A stretch of DNA of 45,077 nucleotides from Acidimicrobiia bacterium. GTDB taxonomy: Bacteria; Actinomycetota; Acidimicrobiia; Acidimicrobiales; Poriferisodalaceae. Positions within the stretch are counted from its first letter, which is position 1; every line of letters starts with the position of its first letter. The notes beneath the pieces are model-generated. The model was not told the DNA's origin. It worked only from the letters and a program-made list of their open reading frames with translations, and ran no database searches. Shown here piece by piece: positions 1 to 8,896 of this stretch. The position numbers were made by a program, and so were the translations under genes. The stretch is from NCBI GenBank assembly GCA_022822525.1, contig JAJEBN010000107.1, forward strand, positions 1 to 45,077. Direction: 5' to 3'.

Positions 1-121
1 GCCTGCACCACAACGGCACCAACTGGGCCACCGCCTGACCCCCCCACGCCGCCGACTCCCGCACCAGCCGTCAAACCCGCCAACCGCGTCACAACACCAA
101 ACCGACGCCCACAGCACTCAA
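1..121. other. Left-edge segment of foreign composition upstream of the truncated MFS gene
   Basis: This stretch is very rich in C and A on the plus strand and does not read like the membrane protein that follows. In frame 3, bases 3-38 encode a short C-terminal peptide ending NGTNWATA and a stop, so the tail of another gene may enter from outside the window. The frame of the MFS gene is open back to base 2, but the peptide there is Pro/Gln/His-rich with no membrane character. The natural reading is a junction near base 115-122 that joined another sequence to the middle of a transporter gene. I cannot identify the upstream element. Confidence 0.4.
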
Positions 122-1210
122 TTGCTCAGCAGTCTCCTAGCCGATACCTACGCAGTCATCCTGATCATGCGACTGCTCATCGGTGCATTTCAGGGGGCGT
201 TCTTCGTCGGCAGCGCTGCGATGGTGAGCGATCTGGCCCCTGAGCATCGTCGCGGGGAGGCGTTGAACTGGTTCTCGGTCTCGATCTATCTGGGCATGGC
301 CTTAGGGCCCTGGATGGGTGAGGCCACGAGAGCCTGGGGAGACTCCTCGCTCCCGCTCGACGGTTTCGACACGGCGTTCGTCGCTGCGGCCTTGCTCATG
401 GCGGCCGCGGCCGTCGTGGGCACCTGGCTGCCTCGCGATGTGCCCGGCATGAGCACCGCGCTTGCTCAGCCTGCCGATGACGGCGAAGCGAACGGCGTGG
501 CGCCGCAGCTCAGTGGGGCTCCGCAGACCCGCCTGGCACAAGCGGCCCGTCCGCTCGTGTTCGAGCTCGTCGGCCATCGGAGCCGAAACAGTCCGCAGCC
601 TCCGTCGACTCGCGACGAGCCGACGTCGAGGACCTCGAACGCCGGCCGAATCTTCTACAAGCCTGCCCTGTGGCCGGGGACCATCCTCGCCATGGGGATC
701 ATCATCTTCCCGGCGATGCAGGGCTTTCTGCCCAAACTCGCCACCGAGCGCGACCTCGGCGACATAGGCCCGGTCTTCGCGGTGTACGGACTGCTCGTGC
801 TCGTGCTGCGGGTCCTTGGGCGGAAGCTGCCCGACACCATGGGCACGAAGCGCACGGCGACGCTCGCGCTCATCGGCGCGTCAGTCGGCATGGCGGTCAT
901 GGGGACCTTCGTGACGCCGACTGGTTTGTACGTGGGGGTGGTGATCATGGCGCTCGGCGGCTCTCTGCTGTACCCCTCATTGATGCTGGCCGCAGTGGAC
1001 GGCGTCCCGCCCAACGAACGTGCGCGAGCCGTGAGCACGTTCACGATGTTCTTCGAGCTGTCGGCCGGAATCGGCGGTCCGATCTTGGGCGTCACTGCAG
1101 CCGTCGTGGGCGCCACGGTCGGTGCCTTCTACGCGTCGGCCGCGCTGTCAGCCGTGGGCATCGTGCTGCTGTGGATCTGGCAGCGCAACCCCACTTCGTC
1201 CGGCAGGTAG
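122..1210 (+). CDS. MFS transporter, 5'-truncated (lacks about the first two helices)
   Basis: Major facilitator superfamily transporter, substrate unknown, in the cytoplasmic membrane. The reading starts at a TTG directly inside a helix: the segment RLLIGAFQGAFF near residues 17-28 matches the TM4 region of MFS proteins, followed by the typical DLAPEHRRGEAL loop. A long hydrophilic central loop covers about residues 103-180. The second half has an MFS-type loop (LGRKLPDTMGTKR) and five or six hydrophobic segments, ending at a TAG. Family members usually carry 60-80 more residues with TM1 and TM2 before this point. No credible start or signal-anchor is present, so the gene is probably non-functional or fused at a junction. 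Family assignment is firm; function is not. Confidence 0.7.
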   Translation: MLSSLLADTYAVILIMRLLIGAFQGAFFVGSAAMVSDLAPEHRRGEALNWFSVSIYLGMALGPWMGEATRAWGDSSLPLDGFDTAFVAAALLMAAAAVVGTWLPRDVPGMSTALAQPADDGEANGVAPQLSGAPQTRLAQAARPLVFELVGHRSRNSPQPPSTRDEPTSRTSNAGRIFYKPALWPGTILAMGIIIFPAMQGFLPKLATERDLGDIGPVFAVYGLLVLVLRVLGRKLPDTMGTKRTATLALIGASVGMAVMGTFVTPTGLYVGVVIMALGGSLLYPSLMLAAVDGVPPNERARAVSTFTMFFELSAGIGGPILGVTAAVVGATVGAFYASAALSAVGIVLLWIWQRNPTSSGR

Positions 1211-1262
1211 CGACCACCGAAGCCGAACCCGTTCCCATTGCGCAGCGAGATGCGGCGCCGTG

Positions 1263-2216
1263 TCAGCCGGTGCCGAGGAGGACCATGGTGGCGGCGTAGA
1301 CGGCCAGCAGGGCGACACCGTCGATGCGCCCGGCGCGCTTGCCCACCAGGGCGCCGAGGTAGGCCAGCACGACCACGGCCATCATCGCCCCGATGCCCAA
1401 GCCGGTCAGCGACGGATCGTCGATGGCGCCTGCGCCTACGAGGCCCATGGCTCCGCCCACAGCGAGGCTGTTGAAAACGTTGGAGCCGAACAGATTGCCC
1501 ACTATCAGCTCGGTTTGACCCTTGCGAGCGGCTGCCACCACAGTTGCCAGCTCGGGCAACGAGGTGCCGAGCGCCACGATCGAAAAGCCGATGAACCCGC
1601 CGCTCAGGCTCCAGTGGTCGGCAAGGTAGACGGCGCCTTCCACCGCGAGCTGGGCACCGACGACCACGCCGCACAAACCCAGGACTGCCTGCACCAGATT
1701 GCGCCATGCTGCCCCAACATCGCGTGCTGTCGTGCCGGGAGCTCCACCTGCATCGGGCAGCCGCTCGTCGTCACGCGACGTGCGGATGAGCCACACCAGC
1801 GTGATCGCCATCAGCACGGCCAGCAGCCCGCCTTCGATCCGGCTGAGATAGTCGTCCATCACGAGTACCGCGAAGATGCCGGCAGTCGCCATCGACCACG
1901 GAACGTCCCGGCGCAGCGCGGTGCGTGAGAACGGGATCGGCATCAGCAGAGCGGCCACGCCGAGGCCGAGGCTCAGATTCGCCACGTTTGAGCCCACGAT
2001 GTTGCCCACGCCGATGTCTGGGTCGCCCCTGATCGCCGCCAGCGCCGAGACGACCATCTCGGGGGCCGAGGTCCCGAATCCCAGGACCACTGCGCCGATC
2101 ACGGCCGGTCGCATGCGCAGCGCCGTTGCGAGGCGCGACGCACCCGCCACGAAGTGGTCTCCGGCAACCACCAGCAGGACCAGTCCCGCCAGCAGCGCCA
2201 GCAGCGCCCAGATCAT
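1263..2216 (-). CDS. Calcium/sodium antiporter, CaCA family (YrbG type)
   Basis: Inner-membrane cation/Ca2+ exchanger of 317 residues, the usual length for the bacterial YrbG/CaxA branch. The two inverted alpha-repeats that form the ion sites are both visible: GFGTSAPEMVVS near residue 47 with GNIVGSN near 73, and ALGTSLPELATV near 196 with GNLFGSNVFN near 222. The acidic residue of each GTS-P-E motif is intact. About ten hydrophobic segments flank a polar central loop (about residues 145-165). It is followed on the same strand by nothing obvious and preceded, 42 bp upstream, by the pentonate dehydratase gene, so the two could be co-transcribed. Ion specificity (Ca2+ or another divalent ion, against Na+ or H+) cannot be read from sequence. 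Confidence 0.92.
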   Translation of the reverse strand: MIWALLALLAGLVLLVVAGDHFVAGASRLATALRMRPAVIGAVVLGFGTSAPEMVVSALAAIRGDPDIGVGNIVGSNVANLSLGLGVAALLMPIPFSRTALRRDVPWSMATAGIFAVLVMDDYLSRIEGGLLAVLMAITLVWLIRTSRDDERLPDAGGAPGTTARDVGAAWRNLVQAVLGLCGVVVGAQLAVEGAVYLADHWSLSGGFIGFSIVALGTSLPELATVVAAARKGQTELIVGNLFGSNVFNSLAVGGAMGLVGAGAIDDPSLTGLGIGAMMAVVVLAYLGALVGKRAGRIDGVALLAVYAATMVLLGTG

Positions 2217-2258
2217 CGCCGAGACCGTCCTGGCACGTCGGGTGTCGTCGTCCGGGTG

Positions 2259-4121
2259 CTAGTGGTTGTGGCGCGGTGTGCCGTGCGTGCGCGAGGTGTC
2301 CCGGTACTTCACTGCGGGGCGCAGCACCATGCCCTCGTCGAACTGGCTGACGATCCCTCGTTGGATCTCCTGCCACGGCGTGTGCGACGGCGGCACCGGG
2401 TACCCGCCGGCATCGTCCAACTCGGCGCGGCGCCGGGCCAGTTCGTCGTCGCTGACCAGCATGTCGGCGCTGCCGCGCCGCAGATCGATCCGGACACGGT
2501 CGCCGGTGCGCAGCAGCGCCAGACCGCCGCCGACGGCGGCCTCGGGAGCGGCGTTCAGGATCGACGGCGAGCCCGACGTGCCGGATTGGCGACCGTCGCC
2601 GATGCACGGCAGCGAGTGGACGCCGCGCACCAGCAGTGCCGCAGGCGGCTGCATGTTGACCACCTCGGCGCCGCCGGGATAGCCGACGGGACCGGTCCCG
2701 CGCACGAACAGCATGCAGTGCTCGTCAATGCCGAGTTCGGGGTTGTCGATGTTCGCCCGGTAGTCCTCCGGCCCGTCGAAGACGATGGCGCGGCCCTCGA
2801 ATGCGTCGGGATCGTCGGGATCGGACAGGTATCGCTGGCGGAACTCGTCGGAGATGACGCTGGTCTTCATGATGGCGCTGTCGAAGAGATTGCCCGACAG
2901 GTTGATGAAGCCCGCGTCGGCCAGGAGCGGTTCGTCGGCGGCGCGGATCACATCGGTGTCGGCAATCTCGGCATCCGCGCAGTTCTCGCCGATGCTGCGA
3001 CCGTTGGCGGTTAGCGCCTCGGGGTGCGGCAGCAGCCCGACACGCATCAGCTCGCCGACCACCGCGGGCACACCTCCGGCGTGGTGGTAGTCCTCGCCGA
3101 GGTACTCCCCGGCGGGCATCAGATTCACCAGCAGCGGCACTGCGAAGCCATGCTTCTGCCAGTCGTCGTTGTCGAGCGGCACGCCGAGGTGAGCGGCGAT
3201 CGCGTTGAGGTGGATCGGGGCGTTGGTGGACCCGCCGATCGCGGAGTTGACCACGATGGCGTTCTCGAACGCATCGCGGGTCATGATGTCCGACGGTCGA
3301 AGGTCTTCCCGGACCATCTCGACGATGCGCAGACCCGTTCGGTACGCCATCTGCGCCCGCTCGCGGTACGGGGCAGGGATCGCCGCAGAGCCCGGCAGCT
3401 GCATGCCCAGCGTCTCGGCGAGCGAGTTCATGGTGGTCGCGGTGCCCATCGTCGAGCAGTAGCCGACCGACGGCGCCGAGGACGCCACCAGATCGATGAA
3501 TCCCGCATCGTCGATCTCGCCGGCGGCGTAGAGCTCGCGCGCCTTCCACACGACAGTGCCCGAGCCGGTGCGGCGCCCCTCGTGCCAGCCGTTCAGCATC
3601 GGCCCGACCGACAGTGCGATGGCTGGCAGGTTCACCGTTGCGGCCGCCATCAAGCACGCCGGCGTGGTCTTGTCGCAGCCGATCGTGAGCACCACGCCGT
3701 CAAGCGGGTAGCCCTGCAGCACCTCGACCAGGCCCAGATATGCCAGGTTGCGGTCGAGCGACGCCGTGGGCCGTTTGCCGGTCTCCTGGATGGGATGGGT
3801 GCCGAATTCGAACGCGATGCCGCCCGCCTCGCGGATGCCCTCGCGCACTCGCTTGGCCAGCTCGAGATGGTGGCGGTTGCACGGCGACAGATCCGAGCCG
3901 GTTTGGGCGATGCCGATGATCGGCTTTCCCGATTGGAGCTCTTCGCGTGTCAAGCCGTAGTTGGCGTAGCGCTCGAGATACAGCGCCGACATGAGCGGAT
4001 CACCCTCGATGTCGAACCAGGCCGCTGAGCGCAGGCCGCCGCGCCCGATGCCGGGGTCGGGCCCGCTGGGATGAATCGAGCGGGGTTCAGAGGTCGAAGG
4101 TGCATCTGGATCGGGAGCCAC
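2259..4121 (-). CDS. Pentonate dehydratase of the IlvD/Edd family (L-arabonate/xylonate type)
   Basis: Fe-S-dependent sugar-acid dehydratase, 620 residues, converting an aldonic acid to its 2-keto-3-deoxy product. The segment LRSAAWFD near residue 30, the text [20 protein letters not shown], and [10 protein letters not shown] in the middle are typical of the arabonate/pentonate branch rather than of dihydroxy-acid dehydratase in branched-chain amino acid synthesis. Cysteine ligands appear in [18 protein letters not shown] and GYCSTMGTA. The C-terminal block [16 protein letters not shown] is conserved. The start is a GTG at 4121; homology begins about 30 residues in, so the first residues are uncertain. 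It is divergent from the E1-E2 operon, which could take up 2-oxo acids made downstream. Exact substrate is inferred. Confidence 0.88.
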   Translation of the reverse strand: MAPDPDAPSTSEPRSIHPSGPDPGIGRGGLRSAAWFDIEGDPLMSALYLERYANYGLTREELQSGKPIIGIAQTGSDLSPCNRHHLELAKRVREGIREAGGIAFEFGTHPIQETGKRPTASLDRNLAYLGLVEVLQGYPLDGVVLTIGCDKTTPACLMAAATVNLPAIALSVGPMLNGWHEGRRTGSGTVVWKARELYAAGEIDDAGFIDLVASSAPSVGYCSTMGTATTMNSLAETLGMQLPGSAAIPAPYRERAQMAYRTGLRIVEMVREDLRPSDIMTRDAFENAIVVNSAIGGSTNAPIHLNAIAAHLGVPLDNDDWQKHGFAVPLLVNLMPAGEYLGEDYHHAGGVPAVVGELMRVGLLPHPEALTANGRSIGENCADAEIADTDVIRAADEPLLADAGFINLSGNLFDSAIMKTSVISDEFRQRYLSDPDDPDAFEGRAIVFDGPEDYRANIDNPELGIDEHCMLFVRGTGPVGYPGGAEVVNMQPPAALLVRGVHSLPCIGDGRQSGTSGSPSILNAAPEAAVGGGLALLRTGDRVRIDLRRGSADMLVSDDELARRRAELDDAGGYPVPPSHTPWQEIQRGIVSQFDEGMVLRPAVKYRDTSRTHGTPRHNH

Positions 4122-4264
4122 CGGGCCACACTACGCGTCACCTGTGCCAGCCACGGAGCCGCCGACCCCGTGATGGCGACAGACGGGCCCAGCGCAGCCG
4201 TGATCGGTGCACAGGCCCAGAACTAGTGTGAGGCGCGCTGGAGCCGTGCCACGAGGGGGTTCGC

Positions 4265-5257
4265 ATGGATCCGAGTCCAGAGACACTGCTGGATCTGCAC
4301 CGGCGAATGGTGCGGATCCGCCACTTCGAGGAAGCCGCCGGTCGGCTCGCGGAGCAGAACCGGCTGCCCGGCTTCCTGCACTTGTACGTGGGCGAGGAAG
4401 CTGTCGCCGCCGGGGTGTGCGCCAACCTCGACGATGACGACCAGATCAGCTCGACCCACCGAGGGCACGGGCACCTGGTGGCCAAGGGAGGCGACTACAG
4501 CGGGATGATGGCCGAGCTGATGGGTAAGGCCACCGGCTACTGCGGGGGCAAGGGCGGCTCCATGCACATCTGCGATCTCGATCTGGGCATGCTCGGTGCG
4601 AACGGCATCGTGGGCGGCGGCGTGCCGATCGCCGTGGGCGCCGGGTTCGCGAACAAGTACCGGGGCACCGACCGGGTCTCAGTGGTGTTCTTCGGCGACG
4701 GCGCCTCGAATATCGGCGCGTTCCATGAAGCTGCGAACATGGCTGCTGCGCTGTCGTTGCCGGTGCTGTTCGTGTGCGAGAACAACGAGTACGGCGAGTT
4801 CACGCCACGTGATCGCACGATGGCAATCACCGATGTGGTGGACCGCGCCGCCGGCTACGGGATGCCAGGGGCCATTGTCGACGGCATGGACGTAGTGGCC
4901 GTGTGGGAAGCGGCTCACGAGGCCGTCAGCCGGGCCCGCCGGGGCGAGGGACCCTCGTTCATCGAGGCCAAGACGTACCGCTTTTACAACCATCACGGCG
5001 TGCAGACCCTGGGCATGAAATACCGCTCCGACGACGAGCTCGAGCAGTGGAAGCAGCGAGACCCGATCGAGCTGTTCGAGGATCGGCTGGCCTCAGCCGG
5101 CGTGCTCGGCGCCGACGGCGCCCAAGCGGTGCACGCCGCTGCGGAAGCAGACATCGAGGCGGCCATCGCCTTCGCCGAGGAGAGCCCGCTGCCCGATCCC
5201 GACAGCCTGCTGGTCGACGTCTATACGCCGGCCGTCTACTCAGGAGCCGCCTCATGA
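4265..5257 (+). CDS. acoA: 2-oxo acid / acetoin dehydrogenase E1 component, alpha subunit
   Basis: Thiamine-diphosphate-dependent E1 alpha subunit (330 residues), which decarboxylates the 2-oxo acid (pyruvate) or cleaves acetoin and passes the acyl group to E2. The ThDP/Mg motif runs from GDGASN at residues 144-149 to CENN at 171-174. The segment SSTHRGHGH at 62-70 and the loop GGKGGSMH at 94-101 are typical of AcoA/PdhA. A GAGGGG ribosome site lies just before the ATG at 4265. The stop overlaps the ATG of the beta subunit. The neighbouring AcoX-like gene favours the acetoin-cleaving branch, but a pyruvate dehydrogenase role cannot be excluded from sequence alone. Confidence 0.88.
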   Translation: MDPSPETLLDLHRRMVRIRHFEEAAGRLAEQNRLPGFLHLYVGEEAVAAGVCANLDDDDQISSTHRGHGHLVAKGGDYSGMMAELMGKATGYCGGKGGSMHICDLDLGMLGANGIVGGGVPIAVGAGFANKYRGTDRVSVVFFGDGASNIGAFHEAANMAAALSLPVLFVCENNEYGEFTPRDRTMAITDVVDRAAGYGMPGAIVDGMDVVAVWEAAHEAVSRARRGEGPSFIEAKTYRFYNHHGVQTLGMKYRSDDELEQWKQRDPIELFEDRLASAGVLGADGAQAVHAAAEADIEAAIAFAEESPLPDPDSLLVDVYTPAVYSGAAS

Positions 5258-6255
5258 CACCGCCAGCCGAGACCGACGGGCGCAGCATCGCTTACGGAGC
5301 CGCATTCGCCGAGGGACTCGCTCAGATGATGGATGCCGACCCGAACGTGTTCGTGGCCGGCGAGGACGTCGGCCGCGCCGGGGGAGTGTTCGGCTCGTTC
5401 CGCGGGCTGAACGAGCGCTTCGGCGACATGAGAGTGGTGGACACGCCAATCAGCGAGCAGGCCATCGTGGGCCTGGGAACCGGCGCGGCAGTGAGCGGCC
5501 TGCGTCCCGTAGTCGATCTGATGTTCATGGACTTCATGCTCGTGGCCATGGACCAGATCGTGAACCAGGCGGCGAAGCTGAAGTACATGTTCGGCGGCAA
5601 GGCCACGTTGCCGATGACGATCACCACCAGCGCCGGGGCGGGACTGTCAGCGGCAGCCCAGCACAGCCAGAGTCTCGAGGCGATGCTGTGCCACATTCCG
5701 GGGCTCAAGGTGGTGATGCCGTCGAACCCGTACGACGCGAAGGGCCTGCTCATCTCGTGCATTCGAGACGACAACCCCACGGTGTTCGTGAAGCACAAGC
5801 GCCTGCTGGGATTGAAGGGCGAGGTTCCCGAGGATCCCTATGAGGTGCCCCTGGGAGCGGCGAGCACTGTGCGATCCGGCGACGACGTCACCGTGGTGAC
5901 CTACGGCCGGATGGTGCACGAGGCGACTTCGGCCGCCGACGCAATGGCTGCAGAGGGCATCGAGTGCGACGTGATCGATCTGCGCACCCTCCAGCCGCTG
6001 GACATGGACACCGTGGTCCAGTCGGCGCAGCGGACCAGCCGGGTCGCCGTGGTGCACGAGGCCGTCCGCTTCGGAGGCCTCGGCGGAGAGATCGCTTCGG
6101 GGATCGCCGAGGAGGCCTTCGACTACCTCGATGCGCCGATCGAGCGCATCGGCGCACCGTTCAGCCCGGTGCCCTTCAGCCCGGTGCTCGAGAAGGAATG
6201 GGTGCCCAATGCCGAGTTGATCGGCGAGCGGATCCGAGCACTCGCGGCCGCGTGA
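5254..6255 (+). CDS. acoB: 2-oxo acid / acetoin dehydrogenase E1 component, beta subunit
   Basis: Beta subunit of the E1 heterotetramer, 333 residues, matching the usual length. The N-terminal transketolase-like pyrimidine domain contains VFVAGEDVGRAGG near residues 32-44 and DTPISEQAIVG near 63-73; the Glu of that last block is the residue that activates the ThDP aminopyrimidine ring in this family. The C-terminal transketolase domain (about 195-330) includes DVIDLRTLQPLD and the terminal ERIGAPFSPVPFSP segment. The ATG at 5254 overlaps the stop of the alpha subunit (ATGA), and its own stop overlaps the GTG of the next gene (GTGA), which points to translational coupling. A longer in-frame reading upstream is the shadow of the alpha gene. 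Confidence 0.9.
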   Translation: MTPPAETDGRSIAYGAAFAEGLAQMMDADPNVFVAGEDVGRAGGVFGSFRGLNERFGDMRVVDTPISEQAIVGLGTGAAVSGLRPVVDLMFMDFMLVAMDQIVNQAAKLKYMFGGKATLPMTITTSAGAGLSAAAQHSQSLEAMLCHIPGLKVVMPSNPYDAKGLLISCIRDDNPTVFVKHKRLLGLKGEVPEDPYEVPLGAASTVRSGDDVTVVTYGRMVHEATSAADAMAAEGIECDVIDLRTLQPLDMDTVVQSAQRTSRVAVVHEAVRFGGLGGEIASGIAEEAFDYLDAPIERIGAPFSPVPFSPVLEKEWVPNAELIGERIRALAAA

Positions 6256-7304
6256 ACCGCGCTGGGGGCCCAGTTGCCGGCCCAGCTGTCGGAATCGTCG
6301 CCAACCCGCTGGCAGGCAAGGACGTCAGGCGGCTGACCTCCGGGGCGACTCCGGTGTCGGACGCCGTCAAGATCGGGGCGATCAGGCGTGCCGTCGTCGG
6401 TGCGATCGAGGGCGGTGCCGAACGTGTGCTGATCAGCGGTGACCGTGCGCGGCTGGGGGAGCGTGCACTCGTCGGCCTCGCCGTCGACGGTCACCTGGAT
6501 GTGCTGGAGCCGTCCGGCTGGAATACCGGCCGCGACTCGCAGATTGCGGCCGCTCAGTTCCGTGACGCGGGCGTGAAGGCCGTCATTGCGCTCGGCGGCG
6601 ACGGAACCCAGCGCGATGTTGCAACGGGCTGGCGCGCAGCGCCCCTCGTGCCGCTGGCCGTCGGCACCAACAACGTCTTCCCGTTGCAGATCGAGGCCAC
6701 CGTTGCGGGCTTCGCCGCCGGAGCGGTGGCGAGCGGCCAAGCAAATGCGGCCGAGGTGACCTCGGCGGCGAAGATCATCGACGTAGCGCCGCAGGGGCGC
6801 CGACGCTCCGAGGCGGCGCTCGTCGACGTGTGCCTGGTGCGGGGAGCGTTCGTGGGAGCACGCGCCATCTGGGACGTGGCATCGGTGAACGAGATCGTGG
6901 CTGCCATCGCCGAGCCGGATGGGGTCGGGCTCTCAGCCATCGCTGCGGCCGTCGCGCCGGTGCGGAGGGACGAACCCGGCGGGGTGCACGTCCGCCTGGG
7001 GTGTGCCTCCGCGCATGCTGCGGGCATGCAGAACGGCGGATCGATCCGGGCGGCCGTGATGCCTGGCAGCTATGGCGACCTCGACATCTCGCACTGCGAG
7101 CGGTTGCGTTTCGGCCAGCCGGTCACGTTGTGCGGACCCGGCGTGCTGACGCTGGACGGCGAACGCGAGGTGGTGCTGGAACGGGGCGAGCGAGCGCAGG
7201 TCACCGTCAACCCGGACGGTCCGCGTGTGATCGATGTGGGTGCTGCGGTTGCGTCGGCGCAGCGGCAGCGCTACCCCTTCGGCCCTGCGGGTGCGGGTCG
7301 CTGA
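6252..7304 (+). CDS. acoX: AcoX-like ATP-NAD kinase-fold protein
   Basis: A 350-residue protein with an NAD-kinase/diacylglycerol-kinase fold: GIVANPLAGKD near residues 14-24, GGDGTQRDV at 115-123 and VGTNNVFP at 137-144. This layout is that of AcoX proteins, which sit in acetoin-catabolism operons and whose biochemical role is not settled. The GTG start overlaps the stop of E1 beta and E2 follows after 14 bp, so the gene lies inside the enzyme operon. The C-terminal third, after about residue 270, has the kinase C-lobe pattern ending VNPDGPRVIDVGAA. Its position between E1 beta and E2 is the best evidence that the complex acts on acetoin or a related carbonyl compound. It is unlikely to be the housekeeping NAD kinase. 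Confidence 0.78.
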   Translation: MNRAGGPVAGPAVGIVANPLAGKDVRRLTSGATPVSDAVKIGAIRRAVVGAIEGGAERVLISGDRARLGERALVGLAVDGHLDVLEPSGWNTGRDSQIAAAQFRDAGVKAVIALGGDGTQRDVATGWRAAPLVPLAVGTNNVFPLQIEATVAGFAAGAVASGQANAAEVTSAAKIIDVAPQGRRRSEAALVDVCLVRGAFVGARAIWDVASVNEIVAAIAEPDGVGLSAIAAAVAPVRRDEPGGVHVRLGCASAHAAGMQNGGSIRAAVMPGSYGDLDISHCERLRFGQPVTLCGPGVLTLDGEREVVLERGERAQVTVNPDGPRVIDVGAAVASAQRQRYPFGPAGAGR

Positions 7305-7318
7305 GCGAGGGGGCGCCA

Positions 7319-8896
7319 ATGGCCATCGAGTTTGCAATGCCCAAGTTGGGCCTGACGATGGAGTCGGGGACGATCTTGAAATGGCTGGTACCCGACGGAG
7401 CTGAGGTCACTGCGGGGCAGGCAGTGCTGCTGGTGGAAACCGACAAGGTCGAAACCGAGATCGAGGCCTCCGGCAGCGGCGTACTGGCCCAGAGCGGGGA
7501 GATCGGCGAGGAGTACGCATGCGGTGTGCGGATCGGCTGGTTCCTGGAAGCTGGCGAGGAACCGCCGGCGGGGGCCGATTTCGCGCCGCCCGCGGCGCAG
7601 GTGCAGGCGGCGGTTCCGGCATCTCAGGCCTCCCCGCAACCCGCTCCCACAGCGCCGGTGCGCGCACCCGGCGAGCGGATCCTGGCATCGCCCGCAGCCA
7701 AGCGGCTGGCCCGCGAGTTGGGCGTTGCGCTCGCAGTGGTGGCCGGGACGGGGCCCAAGGGTCGCGTCACCGAGCGCGATGTGCGGGCGGCGAACGAGGC
7801 ACGTGAATCTGGGCACGGTTCAGCCGCAGCTGGGACAGGCACTGGTGCACCGACGGTTGCGGACGGGCCTGGGACCGATCCGGGGCCGGTCGGCGCCGCG
7901 CCGGCACGGCCTGCTTCGCGTCCGGCGACGCTCGCGGCTCGCCAGCTTGCCGATCTGCTCGGTGTCGATCTGGGCCGCGTCCCCGCCAGCGCTGGGGACG
8001 GGCGCATCTCGCGTGCCGATGTGGCTGCGTTTGTCCGCACGTTGCTGGCTGACCTCAGCTCACGGTTTGCCGATGAAGGTGCGGCTTCGCCCGCCGAGGC
8101 GCTGCCGACCCAAGCCTCCGCCACAGCAACAACCGCCGCGACAGCCGCATCGGCGACATCCGACACGCCGGCACCGCCCCTGTCGCAGACCCCGACCGAA
8201 CAGATTCCCCTGCGGGGGATGCGAGGCGTGATCGCTGAACGCATGAGCGCTTCGCTCCGCTCGATGGCCCAGTTGACGCTCACGATGGATGTCGACATGA
8301 GCGCCGTGGTGGCAGAGCGGGCTGGGTTCGTCGAAGCTGCTCGCGGCGACGGCGGCCGTGAGGTGGATGCAGACGCTGCCGCAGCGGTGGTGCCGGGCTA
8401 TACCGACTTCGTGATCGCTGCTGCGGCTGCTGCGCTCGGTGAGCACCCGCGGGTGAATTCTCAGGTCACCGACGATGCCGTTGCGCTGCTGGGTGACATT
8501 CACGTCGGGCTTGCGGTAGCGCTCGACGATGGGCTGCTCGTGCCGGTCGTCCGCCACGCCGACCGTCTCAGTCTCGGCGAGATCGCCTCGGAGACCACAC
8601 GTCTCGCCGCCGGGGCCCGAGACGGCACTCTGGACTACGACGACTACCAGGGCGCCACGTTTACCGTGACGGCTCTGGGCATGTTCGGCGTTGATGCCTT
8701 CACGCCGATCATCAACTCGCCCAACACGGCGATCCTGGGCGTGGGTCGCATCCGCGACGAGACCGTGTGGGCGGGCGCCGCGCCCCAGCCTCGGCCCGTT
8801 CTGACCCTGTCGCTGACCTGGGATCATCGAGCATTCGACGGCGCTCCGGCTGCGCGCTTCGCTGGTGCCGTACGAGAATGGCTTGAGTCCCGCTAG
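7319..8896 (+). CDS. acoC: Dihydrolipoamide acyltransferase (E2), with two peripheral subunit-binding domains
   Basis: Core subunit of the dehydrogenase complex, 525 residues; it carries the acyl group on lipoyl-lysine and transfers it to CoA. One lipoyl domain spans residues 1-78 with the lipoylation site ETDKVET (Lys43). An Ala/Pro linker follows, then a subunit-binding domain at about 121-160 and, after a second linker, a clearly similar one at about 201-240. The catalytic domain runs from about 296 to the end and holds the active-site motif DHRAFDG (502-508, His503). The ATG at 7319 is preceded by GAGGGGG. Two binding domains with one lipoyl domain is uncommon. The stop codon overlaps the stop of the convergent acyl-CoA dehydrogenase. 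No E3 gene is in the window. Confidence 0.9.
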   Translation: MAIEFAMPKLGLTMESGTILKWLVPDGAEVTAGQAVLLVETDKVETEIEASGSGVLAQSGEIGEEYACGVRIGWFLEAGEEPPAGADFAPPAAQVQAAVPASQASPQPAPTAPVRAPGERILASPAAKRLARELGVALAVVAGTGPKGRVTERDVRAANEARESGHGSAAAGTGTGAPTVADGPGTDPGPVGAAPARPASRPATLAARQLADLLGVDLGRVPASAGDGRISRADVAAFVRTLLADLSSRFADEGAASPAEALPTQASATATTAATAASATSDTPAPPLSQTPTEQIPLRGMRGVIAERMSASLRSMAQLTLTMDVDMSAVVAERAGFVEAARGDGGREVDADAAAAVVPGYTDFVIAAAAAALGEHPRVNSQVTDDAVALLGDIHVGLAVALDDGLLVPVVRHADRLSLGEIASETTRLAAGARDGTLDYDDYQGATFTVTALGMFGVDAFTPIINSPNTAILGVGRIRDETVWAGAAPQPRPVLTLSLTWDHRAFDGAPAARFAGAVREWLESR

